DNA of 64,000 nt. Source: CBDBDZ01 sp965204215 (GTDB lineage: Bacteria > Pseudomonadota > Gammaproteobacteria > Pseudomonadales > GM7GCV1). The translations under genes were made by a program, and so were the position numbers. A model generated the notes under the pieces. The model made no database searches. It was not told where the DNA came from and saw nothing but the letters and a program-made list of their open reading frames with translations. The first letter of the stretch is position 1. The number at the start of each line of letters is the position of its first letter. The stretch lies in NCBI GenBank assembly GCA_965204215.1, contig CBDBDZ010000013.1, forward strand, positions 930,001 to 994,000. Direction: 5' to 3'. Below, in pieces: positions 59,721 through 64,000 of this stretch.

Positions 59721-60833
59721 ATGAATACGATTACAGCTTTTTTATCAAGACGTTTGCGCGTTTCACCATTTGAACGTAAGTCTATGGTTGGAGCAACCAG
59801 TTATACCATTTACAATAAAATGACATTACCTGTAAGCTACAAAGGTTTGCGGGAAGATTATGAGCACCTGCTAGAACATGTTCAATTATGGGATGTTGCT
59901 GGTGAGCGCCAGGTTGAAGTGGTAGGGCCTGATGCACATAAACTGGTCGAGCTTATTACTCCGCGCGACTTATCCAATATTCAAGTTGGTCAAGGCATGT
60001 ATGCTCCATTATGTGATGAAAATGGAGGCATGATTAACGATCCAATTATTTTATGTTTGGCATCTGATCGCTTTTGGTTATCTATTGCCGATTCTGATGT
60101 GCTGTTGTGGGTAAAGGGTATTGCATGGGGGCGTGGTTACAATGTCAAGGTGTTTGAACCTGATGTTAGTCCAATGGCAGTACAAGGTCCTAAGGCGGAT
60201 GATTTAATGGTGAAAATTTTAGGTGACGGTATTCGTTCACTCAAATTTTTCTGGTTTGTTGAAACCAATATCGAAGGTATTGATGTTGTGGTTCAGCGTT
60301 CTGGTTGGAGCGGCCAAGGTGGCTTTGAGATATATTTGCAAAATTCCAAAGATGGAGCAAAGCTGTGGGATATCGTTTGGGATGCAGGTCAGGAATACAA
60401 CATAGCTCACGGTTGCCCGAATCTTATAGATAGAGTTGAAACTGACTTGATTTCTTACGGTAATGACATGACATTAGAAAACAACCCACTGGAATGTGGG
60501 CTTGACCGATTTTTTAAATTAGGTAAAGGCGCTGAATATATGAGCCGCGAAGCTCTTGATAAAGTGGTAGCTGAAGGTGTACAGCGTCAAAAAGTCAACC
60601 TGTATATTGAAGGTGAACCTTTTACTGCACGCAGCACATGTGATATTTATGCAGATAATAAAAAAGTTGGGATCTTGACTACAGCCTGTTTTTCACCGAA
60701 AAAAGATAGCCTGGTCGGTTTTGCCACCGTTGAGACTCAATACAGCACGCCAGATACGAATTTAATAATTGCATTGCAAGACGGTGAAAAGCGTAGTGCC
60801 AAAGTGTACGGCAGAACATGGAAAAATCCATAG
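59721..60833 (+). CDS. dmdA: Dimethylsulfoniopropionate demethylase DmdA
   Basis: 370 residues, GcvT-fold. It matches recalled DmdA sequences block by block: 'YTIYNKMTLPVSY', 'EHVQLWDVAGERQVEVVG', 'NDPIILCLASDRFWLSIADSDV', 'VQRSGWSGQGGFEIYLQN', and 'GCPNLIDRVETDLISYGND' with 'NPLECGLDRFF'. Plain GcvT proteins lack this combination. DmdA transfers a methyl from DMSP to tetrahydrofolate, giving methylmercaptopropionate and 5-methyl-THF in the cytosol. The TAG stop uses the first G of a downstream family-A repeat. The main alternative is a DmdA-like aminomethyltransferase of different substrate. Confidence 0.85.
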   Translation: MNTITAFLSRRLRVSPFERKSMVGATSYTIYNKMTLPVSYKGLREDYEHLLEHVQLWDVAGERQVEVVGPDAHKLVELITPRDLSNIQVGQGMYAPLCDENGGMINDPIILCLASDRFWLSIADSDVLLWVKGIAWGRGYNVKVFEPDVSPMAVQGPKADDLMVKILGDGIRSLKFFWFVETNIEGIDVVVQRSGWSGQGGFEIYLQNSKDGAKLWDIVWDAGQEYNIAHGCPNLIDRVETDLISYGNDMTLENNPLECGLDRFFKLGKGAEYMSREALDKVVAEGVQRQKVNLYIEGEPFTARSTCDIYADNKKVGILTTACFSPKKDSLVGFATVETQYSTPDTNLIIALQDGEKRSAKVYGRTWKNP

Positions 60834-60972
60834 AGAGTTTTGCATAATTACTGCGCTTGTCAATACGGCGTTAAATTTTCGCTCAAAATGCTCATTTGCT
60901 ACCAGTAAACTCCGCTTTTTCGTTCAAATTTGCCTTGTCTTGACATCGCTCGTGACATTATGCAAAGCTCTC
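60833..60972. mobile_element. MITE family A, copy 4, at the dmdA stop
   Basis: 140 bp, same orientation as copy 3, differing from it at about six positions. Flanks CCATA (60828-60832) and CCATG (60973-60977) are a 5-bp duplication with one mismatch. Inserted exactly at the end of dmdA. Confidence 0.93.
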
Positions 60973-60982
60973 CCATGAAAAT

Positions 60983-61405
60983 TTAGTCTGAGTCTGCGAT
61001 TGTCTGCGAGTGTAGATAAACACCAGACAATACCTTGACATAACCTAGGGCAAAAAAAGTGCTGATAATAATGCCTGGCGTTATTGTTAACAGTAATTCC
61101 GGTGTTTCAGCTATAATATTAACGGCTACAGTGGTGCTATACATTAAAGCACAAGTAATTAAAAGGGTTAACCCCGCTGCAATTTTCCTGGGGTGAGCCT
61201 GACTGTAAATGAACTCCATGATAGAGCTATACGCTAAAGTGGCAATAGCAGAATAGGTGCCATAAATTAACAGTATTTTAGTGGCAATATCCATACCGTG
61301 GTCGTAGTTAGCATAGGCTGACCAGCTACCATAACCCAGAAATGCAGCAATTGCCGACAGTATGGAGCGTTTGGGTGTGTAGTGATGAGACTGTGAACGT
61401 TGCAT
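60983..61405 (-). CDS. Small membrane protein of unknown function
   Basis: 140 residues, four predicted transmembrane helices (about 15-32, 42-62, 76-97, 106-130), basic N-terminus 'MQRSQSHHYTPKR'. Convergent with dmdA and divergent from the GlxA-type regulator. No family recognised; the helical pattern could fit a small permease-like or sensor protein. Confidence 0.75.
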   Translation of the reverse strand: MQRSQSHHYTPKRSILSAIAAFLGYGSWSAYANYDHGMDIATKILLIYGTYSAIATLAYSSIMEFIYSQAHPRKIAAGLTLLITCALMYSTTVAVNIIAETPELLLTITPGIIISTFFALGYVKVLSGVYLHSQTIADSD

Positions 61406-61531
61406 TTTATCGGTTTGATTTGCTTATTTAATTTACATTTTTCGTTATCAATCAGGTGCTAAATATTGACCTAAAAAAGATATAGCGTCATTATTACCTT
61501 TTTAAGATACATATTCAAATTGATTTCAAAT

Positions 61532-62512
61532 ATGCCGTCAAATAACGAGATTCCTCCTAAAATGAAACGCGTAGCGTTTTTGCTGTTGAATAACTTTACG
61601 ATGATTTCCCTGTCATCGGCTGTAGAGCCGTTGCGTTCAGCTAACCAACTGACAGAGAAAGAACTTTACAACTGGATTATGATTTCAGAAGATGGCGTTG
61701 ATGTTACAGCCAGTAATGGAATGCGAGTAGGTGTTGATCAATCCATTGAAGCTCCTGTCAATTTTGACGTATTGATTGTAGCAGGTGGTTTAAAAATACA
61801 AACCAGTTACACTAAAAAGCATTTGTCCTGGTTGCGCAGGCTAGAGAAAAAAGGTTTGGTGTTAGGCGGTATCTGTACGGGTTCATATGTATTAGCGGCA
61901 GCAGATTTAATGAACAATCATGTCACTTGTTGTCATTGGGATACAATGGCAGCATTACAGGAATCTTTCCCTGGCGTTATCTGTAATAACCATCTGTTTT
62001 CGGTAGACTCGAAGCGTATGACCAGTTCAGGTGGTACGGCTCCACTGGATATGATGCTAAAAATGATCAATAAAGATTATGGTCACACAGTGGTTTCTGC
62101 CATTTCTGAATTATTTATCTGCGAGCGTGTGCGCGACGAAAAAGATCAGCAGAAAGTGCCTCTCAAGCATTTATTAGGAACCAATCAGCCCAAGTTGCTG
62201 GAAGCGGCAGAATTAATGGAAGCCAATATTGAAGAACCCATATCACTCGAAGAATTAGCTCGTTATGTCAATATTTCCAGAAGACAGCTAGAGCGATTAT
62301 TTAAAAACCATTTAGAATGCTCGCCTTCAAGGTATTATTTGCGAGTTAGATTAGAGCGCGCCAGACAATTGTTAAAACAAACCACCATGTCTATTGTTGA
62401 AGTCGCATCGGTTTGTGGTTTTATCTCAACGCCGCACTTTAGCAAATGCTATAAGGCGCATATGGGCTTGCCGCCTAGAGAAGAGCGCCAAATTGCGCAT
62501 TGCGCAGGGTGA
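61532..62512 (+). CDS. GlxA-type transcriptional regulator (DJ-1/PfpI plus AraC)
   Basis: 326 residues from ATG at 61532. N-terminal DJ-1/PfpI-like sensor domain ('VAFLLLNNFTMISLSSAVEPLRSANQL', 'LIVAGGLKIQTSY', elbow 'GGICTGSYVLAAA'). C-terminal AraC helix-turn-helix pair from about 228 ('SLEELARYVNISRRQLERLFKNHLECSPSRYYLRVRLERARQLL', 'SIVEVASVCGFISTPHFSKCYKAHMGLPP'). This architecture includes GbdR and CdhR, which respond to betaine and carnitine. DMSP is a betaine analogue, so dmdA is a reasonable target, by inference only. Confidence 0.92.
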   Translation: MPSNNEIPPKMKRVAFLLLNNFTMISLSSAVEPLRSANQLTEKELYNWIMISEDGVDVTASNGMRVGVDQSIEAPVNFDVLIVAGGLKIQTSYTKKHLSWLRRLEKKGLVLGGICTGSYVLAAADLMNNHVTCCHWDTMAALQESFPGVICNNHLFSVDSKRMTSSGGTAPLDMMLKMINKDYGHTVVSAISELFICERVRDEKDQQKVPLKHLLGTNQPKLLEAAELMEANIEEPISLEELARYVNISRRQLERLFKNHLECSPSRYYLRVRLERARQLLKQTTMSIVEVASVCGFISTPHFSKCYKAHMGLPPREERQIAHCAG

Positions 62513-62524
62513 AGTAAAAGATAA

Positions 62525-63664
62525 ATGAATTTTTCATTGTCGGACCAACAACTATTAATTGTTGAAAGTGCAGACAATTTTTTAAAAACAGTATCCAATA
62601 GTAAGGCTATTCGCAATGCGATGCAAACACAGTTAGGTTATAGTGAATCGACATGGTCCAGGGTGCAGAATGAATTAGGCTGGCATATTGCTCTAATTCC
62701 TGATACTTACCATGGTTTGGGATTAGGCTATGTTGAAATAGCGCTGTTAATGGAAAAAATGGGGTATCATCTGCTTTGTTCGCCGTTCTTTTCATTATCC
62801 ATGGCAATTAATGCCTTATTGATTGCAGGAAGCGATGAGCAAAAACAAAAATATTTCGAACAAATATCTTGTCACGGTAAGCAGTTTGCTTTTGCTTATA
62901 CCAAAGGTACTGTCGATTGTGACCTTGACAGCATTCCCGCTTCATCAGTAAAACAAGGTAGTAATTATCGACTCAATGGAATTTACTCACATGTTATTGA
63001 TGGTCATAGTTGTGATTATTTAATTGTGGCTGCGACAAATGCTGCCAATAATATTGAATTATTTGTGGTGAATGCTAATCAGGCTGGAGTGCAAAGGCAT
63101 TGGCTTCCGACAATGGATCAAACTCGTAAAAAAGCGCGAATTATACTAACAGACGTTGATGTCAATGCAGACAGCAAATTAACGATTAAAAACAAAGAAG
63201 CTTTTAATAATATATTGAGTCTTGCAGCTATAGCACTGGCTTCAGAATTAGCAGGATTGGCGTCCAAAGCACTGGACATAAGTGTAGAATATATAACACA
63301 GCGCAAACAATTTAATCGTACTATTGGTAGTTTTCAAGCTATCAAACACAAAGCGGCAGATATGATGCTAAAAGCTGAATCAGCACGTTCAGCTATTTAT
63401 TATGCAGCTTGTATTGCCGATGAATATTTAAAAGGCGCCCCACTGGGAAGCGAATTGCAAGAAGCTGCAAATATTGCGAAAGCTTATACTTCAGATGCCG
63501 CTTTTTTTAATACAGGCTGTGCTATTCAAATGCATGGTGGCGTTGGTTTTACCTGGGAATATGACATACATTTATATTTTAAGCGCGCCAAGGCATCGCA
63601 GCACTTTTTAGGTAACGCTAGTTGGCATCGTGAACAGTTGGCACAAAAGCTATTGAGTTGTTAA
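62525..63664 (+). CDS. Acyl-CoA dehydrogenase (short form, pair member 1)
   Basis: 379 residues. N-terminal helical 'MNFSLSDQQLLIVESADNFLK', middle beta domain, and C-terminal 'TQRKQFNRTIGSFQAIKHKAADMMLKAESARSAIYYAA' and 'MHGGVGFTWEYDIHLYFKRAK'. The latter pattern is typical of the short subunits in paired acyl-CoA dehydrogenases used in side-chain or branched acyl degradation. FAD flavoenzyme. It starts 12 nt after the regulator and is followed 2 nt later by a second such gene. Confidence 0.93.
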   Translation: MNFSLSDQQLLIVESADNFLKTVSNSKAIRNAMQTQLGYSESTWSRVQNELGWHIALIPDTYHGLGLGYVEIALLMEKMGYHLLCSPFFSLSMAINALLIAGSDEQKQKYFEQISCHGKQFAFAYTKGTVDCDLDSIPASSVKQGSNYRLNGIYSHVIDGHSCDYLIVAATNAANNIELFVVNANQAGVQRHWLPTMDQTRKKARIILTDVDVNADSKLTIKNKEAFNNILSLAAIALASELAGLASKALDISVEYITQRKQFNRTIGSFQAIKHKAADMMLKAESARSAIYYAACIADEYLKGAPLGSELQEAANIAKAYTSDAAFFNTGCAIQMHGGVGFTWEYDIHLYFKRAKASQHFLGNASWHREQLAQKLLSC

Positions 63665-63666
63665 CA

Positions 63667-64000
63667 GTGAAATTAGGTTTTGAACAACAAGATGAATTAT
63701 TTCGTGAAGAAGTCGTACAGTGGCTGGCAGACAACTTAACAGGGGAGTTTGAATCTATTCGTTTTCGGGGTGGTCCAGGCGATGAGCATATGTATTTTGA
63801 ACAACGTAAACAGTGGGAAGTAAAAATGGCAGAGGGTAAATGGATTGGTATCGGATGGCCAAAGGTGTATGGCGGGCGTAATTTAAGTGTTGAGCAGCAA
63901 GTTATTTTTTATGAAGAATATGCGCGTGCAGGTGGGCCAGGGCGGGTAGGGCATATTGGTGAAGGACTGATAGGCCCTACATTAATTGCTTATGGTAGTA
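63667..64000 (+). CDS. Acyl-CoA dehydrogenase, pair member 2 (5' part)
   Basis: 111 residues before the window edge, GTG start at 63667 right after the previous TAA. 'MKLGFEQQDELFREEVVQWLADNLTGEF', then 'GKWIGIGWPKVYGGRNLSVEQQVIFYEEYARAGGPGR' is the standard N-domain of the longer subunit type in paired acyl-CoA dehydrogenases. With the preceding gene it likely forms a heteromeric enzyme. Confidence 0.9.
   Translation, partial: MKLGFEQQDELFREEVVQWLADNLTGEFESIRFRGGPGDEHMYFEQRKQWEVKMAEGKWIGIGWPKVYGGRNLSVEQQVIFYEEYARAGGPGRVGHIGEGLIGPTLIAYGS

Noticed and set aside
59545..60972. Composite transposon carrying dmdA
   Set aside because: Each flanking MITE has its own target duplication and the outer flanks (TTGTC and CCATG) do not match, so two separate insertions explain the layout better.
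62525..64000. DmdC (methylmercaptopropionyl-CoA dehydrogenase) for the acyl-CoA dehydrogenases next to dmdA
   Set aside because: DmdC is about 590 residues, in a different acyl-CoA dehydrogenase branch. The 379-residue enzyme and its partner look like a heteromeric pair.

Overview
The window reads as an AT-rich chromosomal segment from a marine gammaproteobacterium. The evidence is the gene content: the tpiA-secG-tRNA-Leu block, PqiABC, RseC, MiaE, EpmA, a gammaproteobacterial F-type ATP synthase operon, and a gene that closely matches the DMSP demethylase DmdA, a marker of marine bacterioplankton. I cannot name the genus.

Layout. 1-3.6 kb is the right end of an integrated island: an AlpA-like regulator, a gene cut by an IS630 insertion, an IS630 copy, and a P4-type integrase abutting the 3' end of tRNA-Leu(GAG). 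3.7-12.2 kb (minus strand) holds secG, tpiA and a complete Bat/MoxR operon. 12.4-14.5 kb holds two lipoprotein genes, one with 26 Ser-Gln dipeptides. 14.7-23.7 kb holds an alpha/beta hydrolase, nrdR-ribD-ribE running into pqiABC, hemJ, a DUF3108 gene and folD. 24-35 kb holds an acyl-CoA ligase, an OmpA protein, transaldolase, a metallo-beta-lactamase-fold lipoprotein, phosphomannomutase, an orphan response regulator and two peptidoglycan enzymes. 33.8-39.9 kb is a tight five-gene operon (ALDH, M19-like dipeptidase, unknown 558-aa protein, DUF3726, MFS exporter). 40.0-42.5 kb is a small integron-cassette cluster without an integrase (CALIN), headed by a perfect consensus sigma70 promoter. 42.6-47.9 kb holds two MFS genes, a zinc alcohol dehydrogenase, rseC and miaE. 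48-58.2 kb holds amt, epmA, the nine-gene atp operon and rpe. 58.4-64 kb holds a lipoprotein, dmdA, a small membrane protein, a GlxA-type regulator and two acyl-CoA dehydrogenase genes, the last cut by the window edge.

A striking feature is the density of short non-coding repeats. Four exact 140-bp copies of one MITE-like element are present with 5-bp target duplications (two exact, two with one mismatch). A related second family (2 copies), a third with about 22-bp terminal repeats (2 full copies plus remnants) and a structured fourth repeat (2 copies plus a chimera) are also present. They repeatedly sit on gene boundaries: they supply the apparent start codons of miaE and the alpha/beta hydrolase and complete the stop codons of dmdA and the hydrolase. 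dmdA is bracketed by two copies in the same orientation.

Functional links. FolD and DmdA both act on one-carbon tetrahydrofolate. The GlxA-type regulator and acyl-CoA dehydrogenases next to dmdA form a plausible catabolic neighbourhood. The L,D-transpeptidase and M14 peptidase act on peptidoglycan. The Bat operon and PqiABC serve the cell envelope. All assignments come from reading the sequence and recalled family knowledge; no database search was run.
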